Positions 1 through 12,059 of a stretch of DNA of 64,000 nt are shown here, in pieces. Origin of the DNA: Escarpia spicata. Taxonomy: Eukaryota > Annelida > Polychaeta > Sabellida > Siboglinidae. The translations under genes and the position numbers were made by a program. The notes beneath the pieces were generated by a model. It made no database searches. It had not been told where the DNA came from and saw only the letters and a list, made by a program, of their open reading frames with translations. Position 1 is the first letter of the stretch. The number at the start of each line of letters is the position of its first letter. The stretch spans positions 22,964,243 to 23,028,242 of the forward strand of contig OZ023210.1 in NCBI GenBank assembly GCA_963995525.1. Direction: 5' to 3'.

Positions 1-490
1 TGACCAAAGATTGCAAAACTATAATAAATACGCTCATAGCTGGCTTAACTTCGTCTTTCAATCAATACCAAAACACCAATTTAGAATGCACATTTACCGT
101 GCCGAATAATACTGCGATCGATTCGCCGTTTCATATGCGGTTGACGAATTAAAAGTTTGGCGCACCAAGCAAATTTGCGTTTATCGCAACAAAAGATCAT
201 ATTTGCGCAGTGTTAGCATACTGATCTTCCCTACTGCGCTGCGTTAAACATATCAATCCCATTATTATGCAAGGTGTGAATTTCAATTGCACTTTACAAG
301 TCGCTGAAGCTAGGCGAACCCGCCGAAGGCGCCTATTCGCGGAAGCCACCGTCAGAAGGGAAACGATTCGATTGATGTCGGCGCAAAACAAACAATGCCT
401 CGCACCACATTTACTGTTCCTAATGATTTGACCATACTAACACAAGTCAAGTGACAGTTATTACCGCGTTAACATAGTTTACCAACGCTC
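1..490. mobile_element. Partial copy of the pogo/Tigger-like element
   Basis: Similar over its length to 12640-13310 of the complete copy (shared blocks GGCTTAACTTCRTCTTTCAA and CACATTTACCGTGCCGAA). The left part is cut by the window edge; the right terminus is degraded. No transposase frame. Confidence 0.75.
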
Positions 491-589
491 TAATTTCTTG
501 TAATTAAATACGTTTAATGAAATGTTTTCGACGGGCGGAATGCCAACAGAACAGGTCGACGTAGTTCAGAAAGAAAAGTTAACGAAAAT

Positions 590-764
590 ATATCGCAAAG
601 TAAATGAAACTAAATGAAGTAAAAAGTAGCGTTACGTTGGATAAAACTACTTCGCTACAAGTAAAAGTAGTTAATATAAATAGTACTTCGTTACTCTCCG
701 TTACTTGAAAAAACTACTCAAGTAGAGTAACGAAGTAGTTTTACTTCGTTACATGACACCCCTG
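590..764. mobile_element. hAT-like element fragment
   Basis: Dense ACTTCGTTACT / AAGTAAAAGTAGT motifs, with a right end that reads CAGGGGTGTCATGTAACGAA on the minus strand, typical of hAT termini. The left end could not be placed. Confidence 0.55.
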
Positions 765-3700
765 CATTTCAACATATATAGCAGCAGCGGTATTCGTAGA
801 ACAATTGAAAGGAATGACATGTAATAACAGCAGACCTTGTTAAGTATAGTTAACTTAAAGCCAACCTGATTAACTAAGAAAAACCTTTGCATATTGCCAC
901 AGTATCTGAATATTCCACACTATATATACAACTATACTAACCCAAAGGTGGGGGCACCAAACATGTGACCCACCCACATAAACCAAAACAACATATTCAT
1001 ATCTAGGAAAGATAAGTAAATAAATTTACTGTCAGGCGAGGCGGCAATCATTCAGTCTCAGCTACGATTAAGGCTTTGACTAAATTTGTACAAATTCAAA
1101 AAGACTATAAAACTTCTATTTATCTGTTATTAGTACACCGCTATGTCCACTGCAGTTGTCCACCGTGAACTGGGCATTAAGTTGCTCAGGCTTGTTCTGG
1201 CCACTAGCCAATACATAGCTGTGTAGATCATGTCCCATTAATTTTTAGATTTTGGCAGAATTGCATTCCTAAAATCTCATCTTTTAATGTCGGGTTTATT
1301 TTCCTCGACAAATAATCCAAAACTAATAAAATACTAAATGTATCGTTGCTTTGGGCATTGATTTTGTATATAGCCCAATTTTAAACCTATTTTTCTCAAA
1401 TCATGACATAAATTTTGTTTCATTTTTAGTAATACATATAAAAAAACTACTGTTCAAATATATTTCAACAAATGAGGTGCAATTTTAAAGCTAATATTCA
1501 GTACAATACAAAAATATACAAACTTTTTTCAACTTAATGTCCACTTTGCTATGTCAGGTTATATTTATCTGCTAGACCCTGAACACAAAAATGAAATTTG
1601 AACCACGGTCATCTCTTTTCAGTTTGTTGTAAACCCCATGCAATGTGGCCCAGTTGCTAAAGCAAATTTTGGGGACGACCAGGATTTGAATCTAAATTAT
1701 CTCCATGCTGTAATTTCAAAGCTTGATAATTTTCATTCACTCTCCGTTGTCCGAGTTCACTCAATCATACACATAAACAACTGGCTATAGACGATGGTGG
1801 ATATAAATAAAGGCTTCACGTGGTAATTGTAAGACGGCTGAAGTGGAGTGAAAAGGTTCTCGAACAGTCTAATGGACTGAATAATATGCAGTTCCAGTTA
1901 CATTAACCTAATCTACTGCGTCCCAGAATTGTTGAGAAGAAAGCAGAAGTCAGTAAAAAGACTGGAGGCCAAAAATGAAGACAGAAAGACAGTGTCGAGA
2001 CATCTCACAAGAGGCAAATTATTATTAGCCAGGAACCATAGAGTGAGAGACAGTGACAGAGACATAATCTAGAATCATAGGAGCAGAGGAACTGTTGATA
2101 TGGCAACAAACACGCTACAAAAACTGTCAACCATTTCCTCTGGATCAAGTGTATGTTGACCAAACTTGCGCATCATTTAAAAACCTCAGAACAGTGCTGG
2201 GACCAAATAATTGCTAGGTGATTAAACGACATCAACAAAGCAAACGCTATCAGTCATAGATAATTCATTTTGAATCTTCACTAGTGGTCTGCACGCACAC
2301 CGTTTGGTCTAATGAAATTGTCAATCCGTGGTCCTAAACTAAATAAACCAAAACAGAGCCGCAAGTATGGACCAACTGAGTTCAATAATTATTAATCTTC
2401 TTTGCAAAATCCTGTTACAAGCTAGAAAATCGACATGCACAATGGATTTAGAGCACTAATGAATGGGGTGTTAGTTACAAATCCCAGAGGTTTTATTGAA
2501 GCCAGAGATTACCAGAATCGTTCTACACATTGGTAATGTCTCTGACTGTGTAACTCTAGAAACGTTTCGCATCAACTTTGAGAGTATCCATCTAGGGCTT
2601 TGTCTTCTTGCTCTACACCTGTCATATTCTTACAATCCGATTTCAAAGGCACTAGACAAAGAAATACCAATAGAGATGTATTAAATCAAGTCAATGTTAC
2701 CTTTTTGTGTCGACTGATACAGCAACTAAGATTTAATGCAGTTTCTATCACCACTGTGAATAAGTGGCTTTTCATAAATCGTGCCTGCCAAAGCTGTATC
2801 AGTTTTGATTATGTTACAACTTGAAACACAGACTGTCAGATATGATGTTTCTTAAATACAAACACATGTAACCATCAACAAAAACACAAAATTTAATATA
2901 TTAATATAAATAATAAAAGCTACTTTTGGACATGTTCGATTACAATAAATCTAACAAATAACATTAAGTATCACATTTGGTTTCAACGCATTATCTGCAC
3001 TACAAAATTATAATTTATTTGATAAAAATCTAAGATATTACTGTAATTAAAAAAATTAGAGAAGTTTGAAATGACAAGTAATTTTATGATAGTTGGTATG
3101 TTGTTGTAATTATAACTATCTTTGCTAATTTTGACATAACTAAGAACGTGATAAGAAAAACAGAGTCAAGGTTGGCATATATCGATAATAATCTACAGCC
3201 ACTAGAAGTCACAAAAAGTTATACAGTTGTATACATAAATATTGTTGATTTATGCAGAAGTGAAGATCATAAGTTATGTTTGCATTGACAAATGCAACCA
3301 GTCGTTTCACTTGATATAATGGATGCGATGAATGACACGGGTGAAGCAAATATCTATTTTATATATAGCTGCGTGACTTTTCGACACCACACGGCAAACT
3401 CCTGTGAATTTCACACTTTCTTGCAACACTATCATGACACATATTTGGTCAAATAAACACACCGAAAGCAATTCACCTCATAACTTCAACAAAACCAAAT
3501 TTGTAGACTGAATATTAACGATTTTGCAACCAGATTAACCGAATCTGACTGAGTTACAACAACGCATGACACCATAGTTACGCCAATGAAATAATCCTGA
3601 TCAAATACTTTCCCCAAGTATATAACTGCTTGTGATAATATAAATAATACAACCATTTTTTATTACCTAATGCACCTTGTTGTGATATGATCCCTAAGGT

Positions 3701-5700
3701 GATTCTAAGCCGGCATAGTGCTGGCACTAAGCTATCCACATGCCTCTTGTTATTAATATTGCAACAGGCCGCGCCACCTTGGAGCTCTGTTAAGAGACAG
3801 TCAATGGCAATTCATTACAACCGACCTACAACAGCTTGAACAGCAAAGGCAATAACAGCCTTGTGAGACTGATCAATATTTCATAATGCATTGACCACTA
3901 AGAATTCACCTGTCAAGTGAAGGTTAGAGAGTTTATAGAGAGGCAAGTGCATGCACTAAACCTGCCATTTAGTCGATTGGTTTTATGTCTGCGGAGAAGA
4001 AACGCAGAAGACACTCTTGCCAGAAGAAACTCCACCCAGAACAATAACTCTACATTGAAGGAATTCTCACCAGAAGAAATCCTACAAAGAAAATACTCTA
4101 CACAGAAAAAACTACAGGAGATTGGGTTGTGAAATTACTTTAAGGTAAGACAACAGTAGGGTTAAATTTTAATAAGAGAGTTACTTGATCTTGATTTTTT
4201 CCAGGCATTGGCAACATTTCTAAATTAAAATTCAAAAAAATTGGGATGGGATAGTTATGCTATTGAACCCATGTTGTAAACCTGTAATAACAGTTAATGA
4301 GACATGGTCTGTTAATGGCTATGATTCAGGGAAGGTTGAATAAGTTTACTTGATGACTTTCATGTTTGAATTCACTTATCATCGCATTCTTGAAGCAAAG
4401 ATAAAAGGTGAACATGTTCTGTTGTTGATTACAAAGATCACCAGTAATAGAAATGGAAATGTTATTTGATGCAAAAGGAAAGAGTAAAACTTCACATCAA
4501 TAGACATTCCCAGGGGCACTTAGAATAAACAAACAAATGCATTAGGCATAAGAATATACAAATATCTATACATATATGCATGGCTAACATAAGCCATAAA
4601 ACAGTATCCTAATTAATATTCTTGTGAAATAGTTAGCAAGATGTTGGAATGTTCCCCCAGTTGACAAAGTCATGCCATTTGCCAACTGACAGGCAATCTA
4701 CTGTACACTCGCCAACACATGCACAAGTTTCTAGATGCCAACATATCAACTTCTTATATGATTGCATCTAAGAAAAGACATGCACGACTCTCATTTAGCA
4801 AGAAGTCAATGGCTTGTATCAAGAATGGAAATTGCTAAAGTATAAATCAATCGCTGTAAGTAATACAAGCCTCGCCTAAAATAGTGACAATAACCACACC
4901 TGCCCTATTGCCCTATCTTGTGAATGAAGTGAGTTTTTGACGACTACACAAAGGCTGTTGGATAAATCTACGAAATAAACAGGTAATTATCCTTATCCAA
5001 ACGTATTGCTGTGCAAACTACTGCAGCTCTATTATGACAGAGAGAGATATTTTTCAATATGTTTTCTTACATTATCAATACTTTATTGCATCCAACAAAC
5101 AAGTACAGCATTGGACGTGCCTCAACAATTCAATGTTTATTGCTCAGTTAAATTAAACTTCATTTTGTGAAAAAGCAAACCTCCAAAGTATCCTTTATGA
5201 CATGATAGTTTGTTCGTGCAACTTTTTAATGTAATTGTGGTGAACTCGTCGAACTAATAACTCATTTAATGGTGATGTACAATTAAGTCAAATGATTCAC
5301 AGATTTGGAATCTTCACATGAATGTGTGATATGATTATGCACATACTTCTGTGTTGATGGTATCATACTCATTTAAATTTTAATCAATGTTTCACGCATC
5401 AATAATTGAACAAATACTTTTATCTCATTAAAATTACTTATTGTAACATAAAGCAATTTAGAAAACACATGCCTACCGGTTTATACAACTATACTGAACC
5501 AAATCAAATCAAGGGGATACTCTCTCACGCACACAGCATCATTAATATTCACATAATCCCCAATTAGCCTAATTCAAAGAATGACGTAAGCATTTAAATA
5601 TGTGGCACACACTATTATCAGGGATTAACATCAACCTGTAACGATAAACAATTACGTCCATCGATAGACATGTTACTAACAAAGACACTTACTAACAATT
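765..5700. other. AT-rich stretch without a recognised gene
   Basis: Short, codon-poor open frames only. An old SINE remnant lies at about 1640-1850 (TGTGGCCCAGTTGCTAAAGC, then a B-box-like GGATTTGAATC). A run at 3985-4125 repeats AGAAGAAA/CTCTACA imperfectly and gives a 71-codon frame that I do not credit. Nothing else is supported. Confidence 0.5.
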
Positions 5701-5756
5701 GCACAATGTAAAGCAGCTATAAGTAACGTTACAAGAAATATCTTACAACCTGTTAT

Positions 5757-6330
5757 GTGCAGTATGTTATTATATCTGCCATAATAACAGGGACCGGGAC
5801 CAACTCTGCACTGCAGACAGAAACAATCGCGTTCCGCTTCAGCGCACAACCCCCACAGCTCATTAAAGTTGTCCATTCCACATATAGCCTAGCTCAATCA
5901 GAATCACAAAGTGGGTCGTGGTTGAGCGATTCAACGCAATATGTTCTCCACGGTTGACTACACATGGCCCTCAGCCGGGCTGGTGTTTCGCACATTATTA
6001 AACACACCTCGGACAATAGTTGGCAAACATCGATGATAGTCGCTGGACGTGTCGGCTATTGAAATTAGCAGTAATCTATGAAGATATTAATAAGGTGATT
6101 AGTGTTCGATGAACAGCTGCCAGTTTTGACCTAGCTGCTAATGCGGATGGATGCCAGCGTGTCGATAAAGTTGGACGGAGTATCAAGGTCGTACAAGTGG
6201 TGTAGCTTTCTTACTGAACCAGCACGTTTGCTGCAAATGTGATATCAGCAAGGATATCGACAGCAGGTATCCATAACTACTTTGAAGAATGGTTATTTGT
6301 GCCATTACTTGGAATCAGTCAGCGGTGGTA
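5757..6330. other. CpG-containing stretch upstream of the 7081 gene
   Basis: Noticeably richer in G+C and CpG than its surroundings and lying 0.7-1.3 kb before the 7081 ATG, so it may hold the promoter or the non-coding first exon. No TATA box or convincing donor was identified. Confidence 0.3.
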
Positions 6331-7027
6331 ATTATTACAGGGAGGTTTACTGAATGAGTTGTACTATGTCCTACTTCATGGTTAGGAGTGTGAGAACCAC
6401 GCAGTTTCAAAAGTATTTGAGGGTAGGGACGCCTGCCTCAACAATAATTGCCAATTGCTACTGTTCACTTGTTGAATGTTTTTTGTTTTCAATCTGCAAC
6501 ATTTCGCGGGAGCAACAACCAAATTGCAAACAATATTTTAGGCTTATTAAATGCAATTTGGTGGGTATATCTTCAATCTACTTATTCTAATATTAAGATC
6601 ATTATAATAGAAAATAAGGAACAACTATAGCTTCTGTTTAAACAAAATAACTAAAACTAGAACTCTGTTTAGGGATATAACTGCCTGGAAAAATACTACC
6701 CAAATTTGTAACAAGATAAAGGCAACTTGGAGGCAGAAAGTGACCAGGTGATTTTAGACATGCAGAATGTATGATTGGAAAATTGCAACAGGTTTCACAT
6801 TTTGTCAAACATTAATAAAACATGAATCATATTTACTTAAACACCAATCCTGAAATTTAAAGTTGGATGGTGTCCTGCATTTGTTTAAACAGACACTTTT
6901 TGCACCTGTCGTCCTATAGGTATTTGTCACATTTTGATATGAACTAAATATTGTAGGATTGATGCTTACCTACTATTTTACTACTCCACAGGCATTCTCT
7001 TCTTTAATGGTACAGGGTGATACTATA

Positions 7028-7048
7028 AAAGGTTGCAATTGTTTTCAG
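7028..7048 (+). other. Probable splice acceptor of a 5' UTR intron
   Basis: TTGCAATTGTTTTCAG ends at 7048, 32 bases ahead of the ATG at 7081. It suggests that the first exon of this gene is non-coding and lies upstream; no confident donor was found. Confidence 0.45.
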
Positions 7049-7080
7049 ACTGCACAAGCTTGAGTGAACAAGCCACGGAA

Positions 7081-8667
7081 ATGGAGAAGCCTGATTTCTT
7101 CGCGGAGGCCTGTAAACGACACCACACGCGGCTCCGGGAGTCAGCCAACTGGCGGAACGATGACGACATCTTCAGTGTTCGTCGGTGCCCACAAGCAGCA
7201 CAGTTGCTTCGTGCAAACGTCGAGCGCCACACAAAACTACTGCAGAAGGAGACGCCACGTAGCATCAAACATGAGGACTGCTGCGGCTACTGCGAACGAT
7301 ACTGCGAGGGAAAGATCACGCCGCATCGCCACCGCGAGATCGAGGCTTGGACGAGGACAGTCAACCGGAGCATGCAGGAGATCCAGTACACAGCCGGTTT
7401 CCTGCGGAAACAAGCCAGATACCCCAATTATCACCCACCCGGGATGCCGACAGGCGAGGATGGATTCCGCCTGGTTCCGACGCCGAAAAGTTTGCAGCGG
7501 AAACAGTTAGACTTCTCGGCTCAGAGTCTGTTGTTAATCAAGCAGGCTGTGGCAGCGGTGAGAATCTCGCCGTACGTCTCACAGGAAAGCCTCAATCTAC
7601 AGCGAGATTTACACGATAGTTTCAACTATGAGTGTTGCTATGAGAATGTCACAAATGGGGATAACAACAGTGCAGACTTTGATGATAAACTGTCAGTGAC
7701 GGAATCATCATCGAAAGAACGTGAAGGCAGTTGTTGTGATTCTGATTCGTCCGCTGCGGGACATGCAGAAGCAACACCGCGGTCTGTCATCAAGACGGAT
7801 CAGAGTGCCACCGTACACCCACCGACGCCATCTGGTGAGCTGCAGGAGTGTGATGCCGCAGATGCCGAACCCGCCAATGGTTGGTGTTTGGTTGGGCACG
7901 GATACACGCAACGGCCCACTAGTGCACGACAAAGTTCTAGAGACAAAAACGCGGAATTTCATGACCAATTGGTGCACATCACAGAACCCCTGAAAAACGG
8001 CAAAGATGCTGAGAATGATACAGACACCAAAAGATCGGCGAGGGTGAAAAAGCAACCATCTGAGCACTGCGAAGAGAAAGAAGAACCCAACAACGAACAG
8101 GGCAAGGAACATCTAAACATTCCGCAATGTGACAACACTGCAGCGCCCTCTGGTGAACAACGAGAATCGATAGACTCACATCTTACGGGTCGGCCACAAA
8201 GTGGGAGAGTGCCAGTGAGGACTTTGTCGGGTCGATCACAGCGTCGGGCAAGTGTCCACAACCCAATCTCTCCAGGCAACGAGCAAGACCAAACCAAAGA
8301 AACGAGAGCGAAACGATATACCAACATCCTCAGACGGTCGTCGTCGACTCCTCTGGCTGCAAGACCGACATACAGCAAGCGCCCGGTGTCGCACACTGCG
8401 ATCTCAAAACGAACATCACAAATTACCCGAGCACGTCCATCTACAGCCCCGCCAAGATTCACAAAACCAAATAAGGACACTGTGTCAAAGGCGCTCAATA
8501 TCATGCTCACGTCACGCGATGTGCTTCAGAATAATGCCTACAGGGGGCTCTTCAAGTACGACTCATCGTGTCAGCGTCCACTGCAAGCGAACATTGGATC
8601 GAAGCGATTCCAACAAATGAACAGAGCTCTTGTGGACATGGTGGAACAGGGTGATGCGTTTGTGTAA
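7081..8667 (+). CDS. Uncharacterised 528-residue protein, single coding exon
   Basis: I do not recognise this protein. The ATG at 7081 opens 528 codons ending at the TAA 8665-8667. The frame extends 16 codons further upstream but with no ATG, and TTTTCAG at 7042-7048 looks like a splice acceptor, so a 5' UTR intron is likely. The N-terminal 170 residues look folded or helical, with a Cys cluster (DCCGYCERYC near residue 50). The middle (about 180-460) is low-complexity, rich in S, T, E, K, R and Q and probably disordered, with repeated RPxS/RRxS patterns. The last 65 residues form a second compact block (VSKALNIMLTSRDVLQ, then NAYRGLFKYD and GSKRFQQMNRAL). Codon use and G+C are clearly above the AT-rich flanks, so it is very likely a real gene. 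Ordered ends around a long basic linker suggest a scaffold or cytoskeletal role, but that is only a guess. Confidence 0.85.
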   Translation: MEKPDFFAEACKRHHTRLRESANWRNDDDIFSVRRCPQAAQLLRANVERHTKLLQKETPRSIKHEDCCGYCERYCEGKITPHRHREIEAWTRTVNRSMQEIQYTAGFLRKQARYPNYHPPGMPTGEDGFRLVPTPKSLQRKQLDFSAQSLLLIKQAVAAVRISPYVSQESLNLQRDLHDSFNYECCYENVTNGDNNSADFDDKLSVTESSSKEREGSCCDSDSSAAGHAEATPRSVIKTDQSATVHPPTPSGELQECDAADAEPANGWCLVGHGYTQRPTSARQSSRDKNAEFHDQLVHITEPLKNGKDAENDTDTKRSARVKKQPSEHCEEKEEPNNEQGKEHLNIPQCDNTAAPSGEQRESIDSHLTGRPQSGRVPVRTLSGRSQRRASVHNPISPGNEQDQTKETRAKRYTNILRRSSSTPLAARPTYSKRPVSHTAISKRTSQITRARPSTAPPRFTKPNKDTVSKALNIMLTSRDVLQNNAYRGLFKYDSSCQRPLQANIGSKRFQQMNRALVDMVEQGDAFV

Positions 8668-8930
8668 AGATGTCTTGGCAGTGGCTCTCTTGGTCAGATA
8701 AACAGAGCTACAGTGGATATGACTGGACAGAGAGATGAGATGTGTTTGTGTAAAGACATGTTGAGAGTGTCTCTCTTGATCTGATGAACAGAGCTCTTGT
8801 GGACGTCTGAAGAGTGTGTTCAGTGCGTCAGTCTCTCTTGGTCTTGGTGAGGATAACAGAGCCCATGCAGATATGGTTCAACACGGTGATGTCTCTGTGT
8901 GAACACATCTCAATGCATCAATGTCTATTA
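8620..8930 (+). repeat. Decayed tandem repeat spanning stop codon and 3' UTR
   Basis: Units begin AACAGAGCT at 8620, 8701 and 8787, with AACAGAGCC at 8855, so spacing is about 81, 86 and 68 bp. Units share TGTTTGTGTAAAGA-like and GTCTCTCTTG-like segments. The first unit encodes the last 16 codons and stop of the upstream gene; the rest are 3' UTR. Confidence 0.8.
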
Positions 8931-9483
8931 TCCGAAGACCACTGTGGTAATACAAATCTTCCCTCTATGTAACTATTTGCACAGTGAGAGTTTTTATGCA
9001 CACCACAATTGTGGCATGTTTGGGGAGGTGGTAACTGATTTTAATCCTACGTGAATATAAAATCAACATTCTGAAAGATGTGATTGGAGTTTATAGTAAT
9101 TAACTTAAGACGTGGTGCTTCAGATAACAAATTGTGGAATGAGAAACATTAAAGGAACATTTACAGAAGTATTGGCTCAAAACTGATAACTACAAAAATG
9201 GGTCAATATGCAGTGGACTGTGACAAAGACCATTTTTAATTACATATGCTGGGACAATTAGACAAGGTGACTTATGTGATAGAAACTGTTGACATCAATG
9301 TCTGAAGTGGCTTCCATCAGCCCAAAGAAAGCAAGCATTGTGTCAAGACATAAGTCACACTATTGATGAGGCAGGAATCAACAAGAATCATCATCACAAC
9401 TCCGATGAGATGGACTCGTTCACGACAAACTCATAACTAACAGTATTAGTTAAGGCAACACTCCAATTAATGTATTTGCCTCT

Positions 9484-9489
9484 AATAAA
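9484..9489 (+). terminator. Candidate polyadenylation signal AATAAA
   Basis: AATAAA about 820 bp after the stop of the 7081-8667 gene. It is the first clear canonical signal noticed downstream, but there is no transcript evidence. Confidence 0.3.
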
Positions 9490-9925
9490 ACAGTGCAGAA
9501 CATTGGTAAAAGGCTGTCATGTCTGGGTGATGTGCTCAGAATGTATCTTTGACCGTGAATTTTTCTTTGGGTAAATATCACCTCGGTGAGTCATCTCACG
9601 CGATGTAGAAGTTATGGTTTCTGTTTTCCTAGAATGACATCTAAATGTGCACCAATTTGAAGTATTAAACATACAGTATTGTTAAAGAGAATTAAGGTGT
9701 GTTAACAGCAAGTCGACAATTGCATGGAAATGATTAACAAACTTGGCATAAGTTCATACAATGCTTTTAAGTAAACATGTGGTACGAAAAACCAGTGTGA
9801 TCTTGGAAAATGGCTAACAAAATGTGGTTTAACAACCTTAGAGACAAGAAGAATAAGAGGTGATCAAACAGAAGTTTAAAAAATACTGAATAATTAATGA
9901 AAACATTAATTTTTTTTCTCAAAAA

Positions 9926-10074
9926 GAGTAACAGCTGAGTTTGTTTTAAGTAGCAAGAGCCAGGAGTAACAGCTGAGTTTGCTTTAAGTAGCAAGAGCCA
10001 AGAGTAACAGCCGAGTTTGCTTTAAGTAGCAAGAGCCAAGAGTAACAGCTGAGTTTGCTTTAAGTAGCAAGAGT
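9926..10074 (+). repeat. 38-bp tandem repeat, about 4 copies
   Basis: Units of AGTAACAGCTGAGTTTGCTT followed by TAAGTAGCAAGAGCCAAG, nearly identical between copies. Confidence 0.9.
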
Positions 10075-10775
10075 GAATAAGCTGTAAGTTGATGTCACAT
10101 TATTGACAGGTGACGCCATCTACTGTCACACTGACAATTAACCAATGTTCAGCGTACTATATTAGCTACAGCATTCTGGAACGCCACAGGTCACACAAAA
10201 ATCATGTACATGTATATGCTGTTTCATTTTGCATGTAATGTATAGATACATGAATGTTGAGAAAAATAAAACAAACATTATTTAAATCGGCCCCGTAGTT
10301 GTGGAGCTACAGCTTCTTGAACATGTTAATATACCTCACATTTTGTCATTTTTATACCTTTGGAATACACTGTTTCAGTTCAGAAAATTTGTAAATTATC
10401 AATCGTCTGATGGCTAGGTTCACACAAAATCTAAAACCATAAATATCCTCTATTTATTTGAACTGCACACGTTTGTAGAGATAGTCGAGGTCACATTGCG
10501 TTTCACTATGAATAGAGCTACCCTCCCCGCAAATTGGCAAACTCCGAGATTGGCAAAAGCACTGCATAATTTATGAGCGAGTGGCGCGCGCTCTGCTGCA
10601 AAACTCCTACTGTTATGCTGAATGCCAGGAGATTGTGCAGGTGAAAAAAGACTGTGAAAGGACATGCAAATAACTGAGTGTGAAGAATGACTGGAGTGAA
10701 AGAACAGGGAAGTAAAGGATGGAGGAGTTGAGGGAGGAGGTTGGTGAGGAAGTGATCTGGAGACCGTTTCACCCC

Positions 10776-10811
10776 GGGGGGGCACTGCCTATGCTAAGGG
10801 TAGTGCCCCCC
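10776..10811. repeat. GC-rich perfect-looking hairpin
   Basis: GGGGGGCACTGCC pairs with GGTAGTGCCCCCC across a loop of about 8 nt (one mismatch). The stem lies between two copies of GTTTCAC (10767-10773 and 10816-10822). Confidence 0.8.
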
Positions 10812-10909
10812 AGGTGTTTCACATTGTTACAAGTTTATACACCTGATTATGCTAATTAAAATAAATTTAGCTCCTTAACGATGATTTTGTACCTTACTTA
10901 GACCTAGAA

Positions 10910-11455
10910 GCTCCCCCGTCGTCCGACGCTTGTGGCAGTCAACGCTCTCCAATTGGATCGGTCAGCAGTCAGCATTTTGACGTCACTCCAGCTCCTGTTC
11001 ACTCGTTGACGATCTCGCTGGATGGTCTGGTGCCAGTTCATGTTGGGCCTGCCTCACCTCCTTCTTCCTTCTAGGGTCCACCATAACACCTGGTTGACGA
11101 ATCGTGTGGGAGGAAGCCGTGAAACATGACCCAGCCAGTTCATGCGCTGCTTGCAGATCGTACTGGACAATGGAGTTTCCTTCGACCGTTCTCTGACTTC
11201 CTCGTTAGTAATGAAGTCATTCCATTTGATGCCCAAGATCTTCCTAATGCATCTTGAGTCGAAGGCATCAATCTTCTTCTCCTGGCTTGATTTTAGATGG
11301 CAAGTTTCGCAGCCATAGAGTAAGGTGGACAAGACGCTGGAATTGTAGAAGCGTAGCTTGGTCTTGGGTGTGAACTTCTTGCTTGTCCAGATCTTGTTTA
11401 GCTGGTTGAAGGCTGCGGAGGCTTTTTGTACCGGCATACTGAAAACTCTTAACAC
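10910..11455 (-). pseudogene. LINE remnant (C-terminal end of reverse-transcriptase ORF)
   Basis: Minus-strand frame with KTKLRFYNSSVLSTLLYGCE, the CIRKILGIKWNDFITNEEVR block and RMNWLGHVSRLPPTR, then after a frameshift near 11060 GRPNMNWHQTIQRD and WSDVKMLTADRSNWRAL. This is the usual C-terminal region of RTE/Jockey-type endonuclease-reverse-transcriptase elements. The RT core and endonuclease are absent: 5'-truncated and inactive. Confidence 0.85.
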
Positions 11456-11640
11456 CAGGACACTTTTACCGGTGTGTCGCAGAAATAGTGTCCTCAGTGA
11501 TGCGGCGGCGGTGTTCTACAATTTTAAAAAGCTCCTAAAATTGGCAAACAATTTCAGGTTATTGATAGATTTTTCTTATGAGCTCGTAATCTTAGTGAAA
11601 CGGTCCCCTGAACACGTGGAGTGAATGCAAAATGGAAACA
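11456..11640. repeat. Dispersed repeat ending GTGAAACGGTCCCC
   Basis: Shares GTGTCC...GACACTATTTCTG-like blocks, AGCTCGT and the terminal GTGAAACGGTCCCC with 33112-33325 and, more weakly, with 36115-36350. In the 33-kb copy the other end is the inverse, GGAACCGTTTCAC, suggesting a short terminal-inverted-repeat element. Confidence 0.55.
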
Positions 11641-11917
11641 GCCAATGAAGTGCAAAAACGCTCACGAATGAAGGGTAGGAGAGTGAAAGCACTAGTGAGA
11701 AGGGAGGACTGGGTGAAGAGAGATTTGATGGGATTCGGACGGGAGAATGAAACACGGGAGTGGAGACGGACGGCGTCGGTAGTGAAACAGGATCAGCGAT
11801 GAAAGGAGAGAAAACAAAAATTGAAAACCGGAATCAACCCGAGACTCGGGAGAGAAGGAAAACAGCAACAACTACATAAATAAACTGTCCAGTCAGGTGA
11901 CACCGGACAGTACTGAC

Positions 11918-12059
11918 CTGTCCGAGCAGCTCTGCCCACGCTATCTTGATGGTCAGCCTGTAGCTGCAGGCCGGGTCAAGGTACAGGTGCAACTGGGCAC
12001 TAGGGGTGGACAGATTCGGCTTGCCACTCTGCAGCTTCAGGGACAGAGTCTCCTCAATC
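11918..12059 (-). CDS. PGAP1: PGAP1 exon 18 (last one found)
   Basis: 142 bp, acceptor ATTGGCAG, donor CAG|GTCAGT. Encodes (G)IEETLSLKLQSGKP and YRLTIKIAWAELLGQ, matching human STEISLKLHIAQPE and YEVTVKTSFSQILGQ. In the human protein VVRFHGG and the membrane domain follow; no such exon was found below 11918. Confidence 0.93.

Noticed and set aside
3917..4132. 71-codon frame with repeated RRNSTQ-like text
   Set aside because: Low-complexity AGAAGAAA repeat, no splice or family support.
7033..7080. Upstream extension of the 528-residue frame to 7033
   Set aside because: It starts with TTG, not ATG, and contains a likely splice acceptor at 7048; the ATG at 7081 is the first in frame.
7237..8510. 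Long antisense and shifted frames over the 7081-8667 gene
   Set aside because: They are shadows of the high-G+C coding frame and lack their own support.
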